DNA of 64,000 nt. Source: Symsagittifera roscoffensis. Lineage: Eukaryota; Xenacoelomorpha; Acoela; Convolutidae. Location of the stretch: contig NC_087064.1 in the NCBI RefSeq assembly GCF_963678635.1, positions 35,535,716-35,599,715 on the forward strand, read 5' to 3'. Shown piece after piece: positions 18,990 through 29,600 of this stretch. Under the pieces are notes generated by a model. The model ran no database searches, was not told where the DNA came from, and saw nothing but the letters and a program-made list of their open reading frames with translations. A program made the translations under genes and the position numbers. How positions within the stretch are numbered: the stretch's first letter is position 1; each line of letters opens with the position of its first letter.

Positions 18990-19390
18990 TTTACTCAAGT
19001 CTCTTACAAGGAGGGTCGCTAGAAGGTTTAGGACACTCTGGAGGGTTACCTCGGAGGGTACCTCAATCACTCAAGTTACTTAGGAGGGTATCTTAATCAC
19101 CCAAGCTACTTCGGAGGGTCCCCCTAAATTTACTAAGGAGGGTCAATAAGATGCTTAATACGCTCCGGAGGGTCACTTCGGAGGGTACCTCCAAAATTTT
19201 CAAATTTTCTGATCTCACTTGGAAGGTTCTCCTACTAGCTTCAAAAAGCGTCGAAATAAGCTAAGGGTTCTAGGGGGAGCTGTTTCAACTTCTTAGGGTG
19301 ATCTCGTGGAAATTTTCCACTAAGGAGGGTTGCTAAAGGGCTTAGCTGACTCCGGAGGGTCACTTCGGAGGGTTCCCCCAAAATCAAGAA
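18990..19390 (-). repeat. Degenerate array of GGAGGGT motifs in copy 1 LTR
   Basis: On the plus strand the heptamer GGAGGGT recurs more than ten times at irregular spacing of about 15-50 bp, usually preceded by TC or AA and followed by a C/A-rich stretch. Scattered copies in the opposite orientation (ACCCTCCG) continue through the rest of the LTR, for example near 19,540, 19,877 and 20,945. Copy 3's LTR has a related CTCCGGATTG array at the matching place. The role is unknown; clustered promoter or binding sites are possible. Confidence 0.7.
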
Positions 19391-22041
19391 AAAGGGTTAA
19401 ATCACCGCAGTAAAGCCTCTGAAAGCGGTCTACCTGACTTAAAACTAGGTTGGCTGACACGGTCAACCTTCCCAGTTGAATAAAAAGATGTTTTGATAAA
19501 ATTTTTTTGCCGCTCGGAGGGTTGCCCGTTACTTGGACCCTCCGAACCAACAAATTCTAAAAAATTTTTCTTTTCCGAAATAATCAACCCAAAAACGGTT
19601 GCGATTCGGAAAAGTGGTCAAAAACGTCGACTTATGGTACCAAAATTATCCCGATCGGATAACTAGTCTTTGAGAAATCGCCAAAAACGCGTTCGTCAAA
19701 ATGGCCTTTTTCACCACCTGTATAGGATCTGAAAGACTTTTTCCGCAATTCCGGTCGAAAGTGCCTAAAAATACTTGAAATGAGCGTAGTAGCCCTGTAC
19801 GGCACTGGAATAATGCAAAAAACCGGACCAAAATTGGTTTAGAAACAAAAATTTGGCCAAAAACTATCAAATTTGGACCCTCCGATTCCTTCCTTTTCCA
19901 AACCTTAAGTCGTTAGCTCTATCCACGGAGCTACTCGGAGGGTTGCCCGTTAATTTCTCTAGTAACCGAGCACGTTATGCTAGCACGCTCCTAACGCAAA
20001 AAATTTTATTGCTCTAACTCTAAAAACTCAAAAAATCGATCCCCAAAACAGATTGACAAAATACAGAAAATTATCAAAATTTTGGTCGAAAAATTCTCGT
20101 TTTCCTAACTTCTACTGAATCTTTGCTCACGCGGTTTCTTTAATAAAGGGGATCGAACTACGTGGCTACTCTCTATATAAAAGCTTTTTGCCTATCGGAA
20201 AAGCTCGGATATCCGAAAATTTGGGGGTCTACAGTTTGGTCGAAAATTGGTAATTTTCGACAAAAAATGGGTGTTTCTTGGGTCTAAATAGGAGATAAGT
20301 AATATATAGTAAGGACAATAATCTATAAATAGTCGTTAATAAATAGTACTATACCCTCCTTTGCACCAAAATATTCGAATTAAGACCCTTAACTCGGAAA
20401 TTTGTAATCGATGGAGGGTACAATCGGACCGCGCCAATCGTGCCCCCCACCACTTAAGTTTTAAGGAAATAGTACCCGAACGATACTAAAATTGCTTCAA
20501 CGATACCCAACAGTCGTTGCGGATGTTGTCCTTGATGTCCCTGTTGAGTGTGGAACACGTTGATCAGCCTGCCACTCTACCCTCCGGTCACCGGCAAAAT
20601 CACCATTAACGTGCTTAAACACTCAAATTACACTCGAGGGAGGGTACCCAACCCTTCACCAAAACACACAATCTCTCTATCAGAAACGATATAAATCAAT
20701 CTGAAACAACAACAAATAGGAAGGTCAGATCACATCTCGTCCGGAAATAACATATAAACTGTCACTTTATGTTTTTTTACTGTTTTTGGTCTTTTTTGGA
20801 TTTTTTACTGTTTTTTGTACTTTTTTGTTTTTAAATAATTATGTTTTTGGCTTTTTCTTGGTTATACACTGTTTTTGTTTGGTTTTACGCTTTCTCTTTA
20901 GTTGTTTTTGGTCCCGGGACCTCGGGACAAGCGGGTTCATGACTTCCCACCTAACCCTCCGGCCCCCGGAATTTTCGGTGTTAACTAAGTTAAAAAGCTA
21001 AATTGTACTAGACGGAGGGTTACGCACCTTCCCCCTAGTACAAAAACGGTCATTAAGGCCTCTAACTCGGGCATACGCCCGGAGCGGAGGGTACGTCGCT
21101 GAAACGCTTGCTGATCATGATGGTTTCATGCCTTTAACAGGCCCACCCAGGAGCGCCATAAAAACGTCTATGTAACATTCGCCCAAATATCACACAGCGA
21201 CGGAGCGTAGAAAAAGTACCTATTGACGACTGGCAGGCGTCAGTTACCTTAATTCCACTCGTTTTTCACCGTCTCGACCTTGCCAGTTGATTTTCTGGTC
21301 TGTCTAGGGCAAAGTAAAAAGTTACTATTTTTAGGCCATCAGTCAAACGACTTTTGATCAGCTTTCGTTTGCATGCGAACACAACCACATAGCTGAGTCT
21401 CGGATCCTCAGACTACGTGATTGTCATTAAAAACACGGCTCGAACCACCTATTTCTATATGTTTTTGTGTGACAGTTTTATATTAAATCCATTGGAGATG
21501 GATTGACCCTTTCCTTTCTCTATCTACTCATACTCTGAAATATCAAATAATATCGGTGTTTAATTAATATCTAGGACATTCCAGCAACTGTTATAGCTAG
21601 TTTACACAGTCCCTTCACATATAACAGTCTCTGGGGGACCAAGCCTCCGCTCCCGTGATTTTCTTGAGATAACACTCTTATCTCCTATATTTCGTGTCCC
21701 GGGAGGGTTCCGTGGTATTTCTCTTCCCCCCACTGAAGCCTCCGTCTCCACAAATATCCGTCACTAAGGTCCTTATCGTGTGTTATTGCCACGATAAGAG
21801 GCTCCGTAATTTTCTCGTCTCGGATACAACCGTTCGTCACAAAATATGGCGTCGTTCTGATTTTTCTCTATTTTATTCAAAATGGCCGTCTTTTTTCTAT
21901 TTCTCAGAAATGTTCTCCTTCAAATCGAAATTTTAAAAATAAAAATTCCAGAACATTCTGACCCTCCGTCGCAACACTTTTCTGTTCGTAAGGCCTTTAG
22001 TCACTTTTTTTTCCGTCGCGGGAAGGTTATGCTGTGTCATC

Positions 22042-24256
22042 TGGCGGAATGGCACAGTGATTGCATGCCTGGCATGCCTGCAAGAGAAAGACCCAAGGAA
22101 GATAAAGTTCCCACTCAAGTCCGTTGAGAGCTCGGAACTCAACGAAGTCGTGCAAATAGACCACCAAAAGATCTGTATGACAGAGTCAGGATATAACCAG
22201 ATACTAGTCATAATAGATCACTTCACAAAGCTGGCGGAAGCGGTGCCGTGTCAGACAGCCTCGGCAGAGGAAATTTGTGACCACCTGATAGCACATTGGA
22301 TATTACGGTATGGCTTTCCCATGACATTTCAGTCGGACAACAGCAAAGCCTTCGTGGGGGACTTGACGAAAGAAATGATGAAGCGGTCTCACATAGCTCA
22401 AGCGCATTCAACGACTTACCATCCGCTGACCAACGGGTTGGTAGAGAGGCAAAATAGAACGTTGGTGAACATGTTGAGGGTAAACTGCTCAAGGTACATG
22501 TTGGATAGGGATAAATATCTGCCGCAGGTGGTAGGGGCGTACAACAGTACGCAACACTCAACAACAGGAATCAGTCCCTTCATGATGATGACGGGCAAGG
22601 AAAGAGCGAAGCCCCTAACATTCTTTTACCCGGAGTACGAAGGGAAAAAGACGTCACCTCAAGCTTATGTCAAAGAAGCGATCAGGAGACAGGAGGAATT
22701 AAACGAGCTCTGCAGGAGGAATACTGCGCAAGCACAAATGAGACAGCGCAAGAAATACGATGAAAAGATACTGCAAGCGAAACCATATGCAGTGGTCCAG
22801 TACGTGTGGGTCTTCCAGAATGTCGTACCTCCCAAAGGTACAAAGCAACTACTCAAGAAATGGAGAGGACCGTTCATGATAACGGAAGTGCACCAGCAAG
22901 GACGGTTTTACCGCTTGAGTACGGGGCGTGCAGCGCATTATGAAAACTTGAAACCTCAGGTCCCATCCCCAGAAGACTGGTGCGTACCGCAGAGCATGGA
23001 GGGAATCGAGTACCTATTGGTGGAACCAGCTTGCGAGGTGAACAAAAAGTGCACCAGAGAGAAAAATGATGGCAACGAGGACTTGAGTTTGGATGATAAT
23101 GAGAAGATAGAAGCGGATTCAGAGGCGGAATCCTTTGTGGAAGAAGACTGGAACGATCCGGAGCAGGACGAGGTGCCAAAGTGGACGGAACCAGAATTGC
23201 CGATAACAGCAGGAACCAGGAGCGGTAATCGTAAGCGGACAGGCATGAGGTACAACAGGTACGGGAATGACTTCTTGATTGACAAGATAAGGCCTGATGA
23301 GTTGGGCAACGAGTTACTGAGTGTGGGCGAATTGGTGGCAGACGATGAATGGCAAATCATCAAGGACAGTGAACACTACCCAAAGGAGGACTACTCCACA
23401 CCAGAACAAGAAACAGATCTGGAGCAAAGCGAGATAGAGACGAGGGAGAACACGAACCTGAGAATACTAGAGTGGATGCGTGAGGTCAAGAGCGAAGAAG
23501 ATGAAGGGCTAAGCATCCAGCAGGTCAACTTGTCAGCAGAACAACACGTGAAAACGGAGGACCCCCTCTTCGGTTGGACGGCAACCGACAGGCCGCTCGA
23601 AATACCCCCAGATAATTTAGACCCAGCATCATCGACGGGGACGTCGATAAATATTTTTTGTCCGGGGAGTGGGGGTAGGACTTACCCACACCAAAAATTT
23701 GATGATAGAGAATTTCAGGGAAGTAAGAGAGACCAACGGGCTAGAACTGGGCGAGGAAGAAGCCGAACCTACCATAGGACGAAATTTTAAAACGAAATTT
23801 GAAATCCTTAATGAATACTCGGAGAACATCCTGATAACGGACAGCGACTTCATTCTGTCAGACAGGACTAGCGCGATCTGTATAACGGCGGACATGAGCT
23901 TCAAATCGAGACTGGAGGCCGACTTCAAGAGAGAAAACCAGAACGTGGAGTTTCTATTCAAACAGAGACCGGGGCTGGGAGGAACGGCTGCGCTTCCCCC
24001 ATCAGTGGCACAAAACCCGGGCAAGTACCTATGCTTTCTTGTGACGAGGGTCAATGAAAGGAATACGATAGATCCTGAGCACGTGATATTAGCACTAACG
24101 AAACTGAGGGATTTCATGATTGAAAGAGGGATAATGGAGGTCTCGATGCCAGTTTATGACCCAAACAGGGGCAAGTTGAGCCCAAGGGAGTTATACGCCA
24201 TCCTACACGTGGTCTTCGCAGAAACAGAGATAATGGTACACCTAAAGAAGAAATAA
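22042..24256 (+). pseudogene. Pol fragment: integrase core to macrodomain-like C-terminus (copy 2)
   Basis: The frame enters at the second half of the integrase zinc site (CLACLQEKDPRK). It carries the integrase core with QIDHQK, FQSDNSKAF and NGLVERQN, keeping the catalytic D, D and E, then the GPY/F-like KWRGPF segment and the long C-terminal extension. At about 23,660 the plus strand has one more T in a T-run than copy 1 (ATATTTTTTGTCC against ATATTTTTGTCC). This shifts frame at NIF, and the correct frame resumes as VGLTHTKN and runs to the stop at 24,256. That last part is the macrodomain-like fold (ITADMSF, GKYLCFLVTR, YDPNRGKL). Apart from the extra T, the fragment is intact, so it may have decayed recently, or the extra base could be an assembly error. 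Confidence 0.9.
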
Positions 24257-24778
24257 TACTTGAGTATCGCCTGAGCTACGGGTGGACAACGGAGGTCTTG
24301 AGTTGGGTGTACATGTGGATCTTGAGTGAGGGTACATGGGGACCTCGGGGCAGGTAGATGGACTTTAACGTGATTGGCATGACAATTATAATTTTAAAAA
24401 TGATGGTGCTAAAACATTAAATGAATCTGCATGTTGTTAAAAACTTCCGATTGAATTATTTTAGTAAAACAGATGGAGGGATAAGATTTTAACTACAATA
24501 ATGGGGGGGGGGTTTTAGGTTAGGAACATGACACCTTAGCCTAAAAAAAGGATTTTACTTTGATACCTGATTTGATTAAACCAAAGTTGACGACTCAAAC
24601 ACACTCATTGGAAAGAGAATAGAAAACTTTGAACAAAGTTCACGATCAGAAACATTCGGATGAGATTTCTCAAGTACTCAAGTTGGTACGGTAACACTCA
24701 AGTTGGTACGGTAATTCACGAGTTGGTACGGTAATTCACGAGTTGGTTGGTGCGCGAGATAATCTAGAAATTGTAAAA
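24257..24778 (+). other. Spacer between pol and ORF2 of copy 2
   Basis: No coding frame is supported. The spacer corresponds in position to 8,089-8,543 of copy 1 but shows little sequence similarity. A homopolymer of about eleven G lies near 24,505, and a 20-bp tandem repeat precedes ORF2. A short imperfect inverted repeat (ACCTCGGGGCAGGT) lies near 24,342. Confidence 0.55.
24681..24747 (+). repeat. 20-bp tandem repeat upstream of copy 2 ORF2
   Basis: The unit AGTTGGTACGGTAATTCACG occurs three and a third times (starts at 24,681, 24,701, 24,721 and 24,741), the first with a variant second half. It ends 31 bp before the ORF2 ATG at 24,779. It could be a leader element for ORF2 expression or a chance expansion. 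Confidence 0.85.
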
Positions 24779-25257
24779 ATGGCAGATCGATTTTGGAAGT
24801 CCATGCCTGCGGCGCTAAAGAGGCCGACGCTCGATGAGTTGTACAGACGCTTGAGGGACCTGGACTACACCCAAGTGGACGAGAGGATGGCAGTGATGTT
24901 GAATGCCATCCTGCAATTAGAGGAGCAAGGTGAGTGCAGGGAATCCGCGACCGAAGCTGTCTTGATGGTCGGCTACACCACGGAAGGCATATCCAATCAG
25001 GATCAGACGAGATGGCTATCCTGGAACGTGGATGGAGGGGTGAGAGGATTCGACTTGGCGAGGAATCCTGGCTTAAGCAACAGCACTGAGTACGGCGCGG
25101 GAGAATTCCCATTGCCGGTCAGACCGTCAGCAAGATCAGTTAGCCAGTACACTAGCAAGCCACCTTCTATGACGAGAACCTAGCAAACGGAAGAGACGTA
25201 TCCTGACCTCAGCAGCTTGAAAAGGGACCTTGAGAGGGCGCAGAGGGAGAGGAACAA

Positions 25258-25360
25258 GGCGAATCTTGACCGGGATAGCGCGAATTTCGAGAGAAAACAA
25301 GCGAATCTGGAGAGGGACCAGGCGATCCTTGAGAGGGACCAGGCGCGTTGTGGCCTTGAG
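25258..25360 (+). repeat. 21-bp repeats coding coiled-coil heptads in copy 2 ORF2
   Basis: Four to five 21-bp units code for seven-residue repeats of the form ANLERDQ (ANLDRDS, ANFERKQ, ANLERDQ, AILERDQ). Exact heptad periodicity at both DNA and protein level points to repeat expansion that lengthens a coiled coil without changing frame. Confidence 0.85.
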
Positions 25361-26295
25361 ATGTTGAGAGCAGAATACCAGCAAGAGCAGAGGGTGCGAG
25401 AGAACGCGGCGAATTGCGAGCAGTTGAAGTCGGAACTTGAAAGGATCCAGAGACGACAACGAGAGCTCGATCAACAAAAGCAAAAGGAAACCATGACGAC
25501 GGAACGAGCTGCTGCGAGCTCAAGGCCGGAGTCGCGTATGGAGGTGGATGAGGCTCCCAGGTCGAAGGGACGACTCAACTATGACCGTGCGGCTCAAGAA
25601 CACATAAACGAGGGGCTGGAAGTATGGATACCAACCGAATCAGCGTCCTCCCTGCGCAGTTCGGAGACGACGCAACCGATAGGGCCGTTGATGGACGTGG
25701 CACTGCCTGGATACACCCCGAGTTCAACCCCGAGCAGCAGTCAGGTGAGCGGGAGCTCGTCGCGTCTTAAGGAGTTACACGAGAGGCTACAACTGAGAAG
25801 TCGTGAAAGTCCAGCTCGAGCGGAGGTACCTCCAACTTGGAGAGAGCAACCGGTCAGGAGCGTGGTGATTGCAAGCTACAAGAAAAACACGGAGGGCAGA
25901 TACCACAGGCACAACCGAATGGATTGGAACGTGGCGCAGCGGGCGAGAAGGGATTGTTTCCACGGCGCGTCCTGGGCTGAATACTACACACAGCCGCGAA
26001 TACCGGAGGGTGCATTTCACCTGATTGTAGGGGACAGCCTGATACGGGTGCTGACCCGAATCCTGTCGCACTGGCAGACTGGAGTCTTGAGTTTCTCTGG
26101 AGCCGCAACGCCGCAGATGTTGGCATCACTAGGGTACACAGTGACCCTAATGATGGGGACCAATGATGTGTCCAGAGAGAATTAAGGAAAGTCATGAGAC
26201 TACACGACAAAATGAGCTGCATCCTGGAGGAGTTGCGGATTCAGATGGATCCCACCATACTCACAGTTTGCACCATCCCTAACAACATGATGGCT

Positions 26296-26445
26296 GACCA
26301 ACGTGCGATGGAAATGAACGAAAAAGTGCGGGTTCTGAACGAGATAATCAAGCAGATACATCAAAGGAGTGACCAACACGCGATGGAAATGAACGAGAAA
26401 TTGCGGGTCCTGAACGAGAAATTCAAGCAGATACATCAAAGGAGT
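26296..26445 (+). repeat. 75-bp tandem duplication inside the SGNH domain of copy 2
   Basis: GACCAAC...AAAGGAGT is repeated at 26,296 and 26,371, 75 bp apart. Each unit codes 25 residues (DQRAMEMNEK... and DQHAMEMNEK...). Copy 3 has only one counterpart of this helix, so the duplication is specific to copy 2. Confidence 0.9.
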
Positions 26446-26616
26446 GTCCTCCCCGTCAGATTGTTGAACGTAGCCGACCAGATGGAGCGGTCCTTCCCAG
26501 AGGATGCGTCCTCTAATGGAATCCACTTCGACAGGCCTAGGGGCGTGGAGAGGTTGAATGATGTCTTCCAGAGGCACATAAATGAATTGGAGGCAGACCT
26601 GCTTGAGACGGCCTGA

Positions 26617-29600
26617 TTCACATTCGGTCCACCCCCAAATCCCCCTGTCCTTGCCACAAGACCCCTGTCCAGTCGCCTGGGAGCGGGATTCATTTCAAGA
26701 GACAGCTCGAGAAGCAGCAGGACTAGATTAACGGGTTCCACGCCAATGGAAGCTGAAGAAGCGGAGTCATCAACGCCTCAGAGTTCAGTGGTAGTGGTAG
26801 AGGATAAGAGAGTGGAGAAGCCAGCGGAGGCAAGCCGGACGCGATATCTGGAGAAGGTAAAGGAGTTGGACCTGGAGGATCTGGAGTGCAGACAGGAGTT
26901 GGCAGAAGTCCTGGGGCTCAAGCATGTGTCACACGAGGATTTGAGTCGGCACCAGTGCGTAGACTGGCTGAAGGCCCACGAGACGCATTTCTCAAGAGCA
27001 AGAATGATGAAGACGGCTGATCTGACCGGGATTCCCATGAGATCAGTCATGGGACCGATAAATTACAGACCTCTCAAGTTGCTGGGGAGCCCGGGACTCA
27101 TAGTGGAGCCACCTAAGCACAGAACAAGTATCGCCAGTATCAGATTGGCAACCCCGGCGCAGTTGAGGGTAGTGGACAAGCTACTGGATCCAAAAGAGAT
27201 GGAATTGCCGGACGCCGCTTACGAGGGTGCGAGATTGGCAGATGACCCAAGATATGGGAAACCCTGTGGCAATGTTCAATTGGCCAAGACACTGGAAGTG
27301 TATGACAGAGCAGATCCAGCAGCCGCGAGAGAGTGATCATCGTGACGGGATCAGACTTCGAAGGAACGTCTCCCAAGTTGTTCTGGCCAGAAACTCTTGT
27401 ATACTCGCTGCCAGGTGCAGAATTGAACCAAATGTTGACCTTGGTGGTGGCGATAAATTCAAAAATGCCCTGCGAACCAGAACTGCTGCTGTTCGCGGGA
27501 ATGAATGATCACCTGCATGCGGCTGGGCTTCTAGAGCAGCTGAAAGGGGACGAGCCTACGCCAAAGAAAATGTGGGAGGCTATCCGGACGATGTTTGCCG
27601 CGATGAATTGGGTACAGGAAAACGTCAGTTCGCGTTCTGGACCCAAGACGAAAGTGGTATTCACGACATCCCCCGGATACGCAAGCATGCCCCCTGCTCT
27701 GCAGTTTGTGTATGCTATTTTGATTCTGATAGCCGAAGGGAACGCATGGCGGATCCTGATGGCAGCTCCCAATCGACAGCTGGAACCTACGAACTTGAGA
27801 CTACGGAAGTCAGAACTGGCGGCGGCGTGGGCAGACGTGTCCCATGCATTGAGGGGGTTTTATGAATTGGCAGACATACTCATTGTACCGGATGAGGTCC
27901 TCTAACTTGAGATCTCGAATCTTGCCAGGCAGCTGAAGTTCAGTCCGACAATAGGGGATGACCACCCGATAATAAGTCACCTGACAGCCAGCATATGGTT
28001 CCGAGGCATGGACGTGACCATCTCGAGCTCCACGAGTAAATCGAAGGGACCAAGCAACGAAAGAAAGAATGTGGCTGCGACTGAAAAGCAACTGGAATCG
28101 ATGGTGTATCGACTAACGCAAGAGAGAGGCAGGTGGCCGTTTCTAACACCAAGACTCGAGAACGCTACTGACAAGACAAGGGAGAGTGCCCCACCTCTCG
28201 TGAAGCAGACCTGGGAATTTCTTGAGGAACAATTGGAGGTGGCCGAGAGCAGGGAGATGACGGTTGCTATGTTTGTCACGGCAGCTAACGAGGTCACCAT
28301 TGGGGGATTCTGGAGGGAACATGCAAAAGGTGAGCTCAGGACGAGGAGAGATCACGAGATACCGGAAATCTTAAGTCCTTGTTGGGAGAAGAGATACATG
28401 GCTGGAGTGTTTTGTGCGAAAGAGACCATTTTCGGGGCCTTTGTACAAGAACTCTTGAACATGCCCATAAGCTTCTTGCTAGCCCTATACTTAGTTTACC
28501 CGAGATAACTGTTTAACATGGGTCCAGCGTACATGTTCAGTCGGGGTGTAGAGACACTTCGGATTGATGGATATCTGGCACTGGTGCTCCTGACTCATGG
28601 CGAATTGGTGTCATTCCATCGGCTGATGAAATATGGAGAACCCCTGTCGATGGGAAAAACCCAATCGAGTATAGACACTTATTCGTACAAGTGCGCGGCG
28701 GGACTGAAGACGTTGCTGGTGGAGTATCTTCTGATGCAAAACCGACAAATGACCGGTGAGGAGAAGAACCGAAGACGAGAGAGGAATGGAGGGAGGCGAA
28801 TGGTTTTATCCCTCTACTGACCGATCTATGCCTGGCGATGAGGTCTGACCCAGTGGGAATGATCAGGGGACTAGAGGAAGTCGTGACTTGTATCTACAGA
28901 CCAGCGGTGACATACGCCTTACCGGACCCTCTAGTGGCTGCATACCGCCATTCAGTAGTGCACGTGAGCTTAATAAGCGTGTTGGATGGGACGGCGCTGA
29001 ACTGGTGTCAACAAGAGGTGCTCAGGGCGCGGATGAGTAATACAGTGCTCTTCGGGAAGGTGAAAGATCCCGAGTTGGTGGTATTCAGTTTCCGGTGGCA
29101 ACTGCAGTGCAGGATGGAGGAAAACGTGAAGGCCCCATCGAGACGTATCCCAAGTTTTGGAATCTGACTCCCCTGACGGCGAACGGACAAGAGATCCTCA
29201 GAATCCCGGCGTGGAAAAAGAGCTTCGAGTTGGTAAAAAAGGAGCTGGAGGCGACACTAGAGAAAGAAGTCTTACCCGCGACCATTCCTGAGTTTCCAAC
29301 AGCTAGGAGAATGACCCTTGGGATGAATAGCCCCCTGGTAGTACCATCCCTATACGCGAGAGCTACGGTAGAGAGACAGCAAGTGGAGTTCACCGATGGC
29401 TGGGACCCCTTGATCATTGGATATACGGCGGCGGTCTAATTCCACACCAGCGATATCAAGATAAACTCATGGACGACTCAAGCCAAGAAAATGAGAGGCT
29501 CAATGCCTTCAACATTCGAGGGGCGGGAAATCTTGAGAACGCTTGATCGGGCGAGCTTGGAGAACGGATTACCGATATGGGATGATGGCAGGATGATCGT

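Larger units (their letters stand above)
1..22030 (-). mobile_element. Copy 1: giant Ty3/Gypsy-type LTR retroelement (3' LTR outside window)
   Basis: Reading on the minus strand, the element runs 5' LTR (about 18,202-22,030), a short leader, gag-pol, ORF2, ORF3 and 3' noncoding sequence to the window edge. The domain order Gag, protease, RT, RNase H, integrase with a GPY/F-like C-terminus is that of Ty3/Gypsy elements. At least 22 kb is visible without reaching the 3' LTR, so a complete copy would be about 25-26 kb if that LTR matches the 5' one. The right boundary is placed where similarity to copy 3's LTR ends and copy 2's integrase frame begins. Gag-pol and ORF3 are open, but ORF2 is broken by a deletion. 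The copy is therefore young but probably not fully functional. Confidence 0.88.
18202..22030 (-). repeat. 5' LTR of copy 1 (about 3.8 kb)
   Basis: This noncoding block is collinear with 52,713-56,250 upstream of copy 3's gag. Shared islands include the 'CTTAACTCGGAAATT' segment (20,389 and 54,750), 'GATACCCAACAGTCG' (20,503 and 54,879), 'CTATGTAACATTCGCCC' (21,169 and 54,974), 'GATGGATTGACCCTTTCC' (21,496; variant at 55,310) and the last 100 bp near each outer end. Because both copies carry it at the same place, it is called an LTR. The matching 3' LTR is not in the window, so the call is inferred. The outer terminus is not a clear TG dinucleotide; 'TAACCTTCC' (minus strand) is the last sequence shared by copies 1 and 3. 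A TATA-like 'TTTTATATAGAG' (minus) lies near 20,172-20,183. Confidence 0.7.
24779..26616 (+). pseudogene. ORF2 of copy 2: coiled coil plus SGNH/GDSL hydrolase, broken
   Basis: The ATG at 24,779 gives MADRFWKSMP, aligned with copy 1's N-terminal helical domain. An in-frame TAG at about 25,181 interrupts the frame. It then continues through a long coiled coil (about 25,215-25,500), a linker, and the SGNH domain with LIVGDSLIRVL (Ser codon about 26,036), SFSGA block II and MGTNDV block III (26,156-26,167). A stop near 26,183 and a frameshift follow, then a segment ending in NGIHFD at about 26,515-26,532 where block V lies (Asn in place of the expected Asp of DxxH). This copy shows where copy 1's missing SGNH half would be. 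A 75-bp tandem duplication sits between blocks III and V. Confidence 0.88.
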
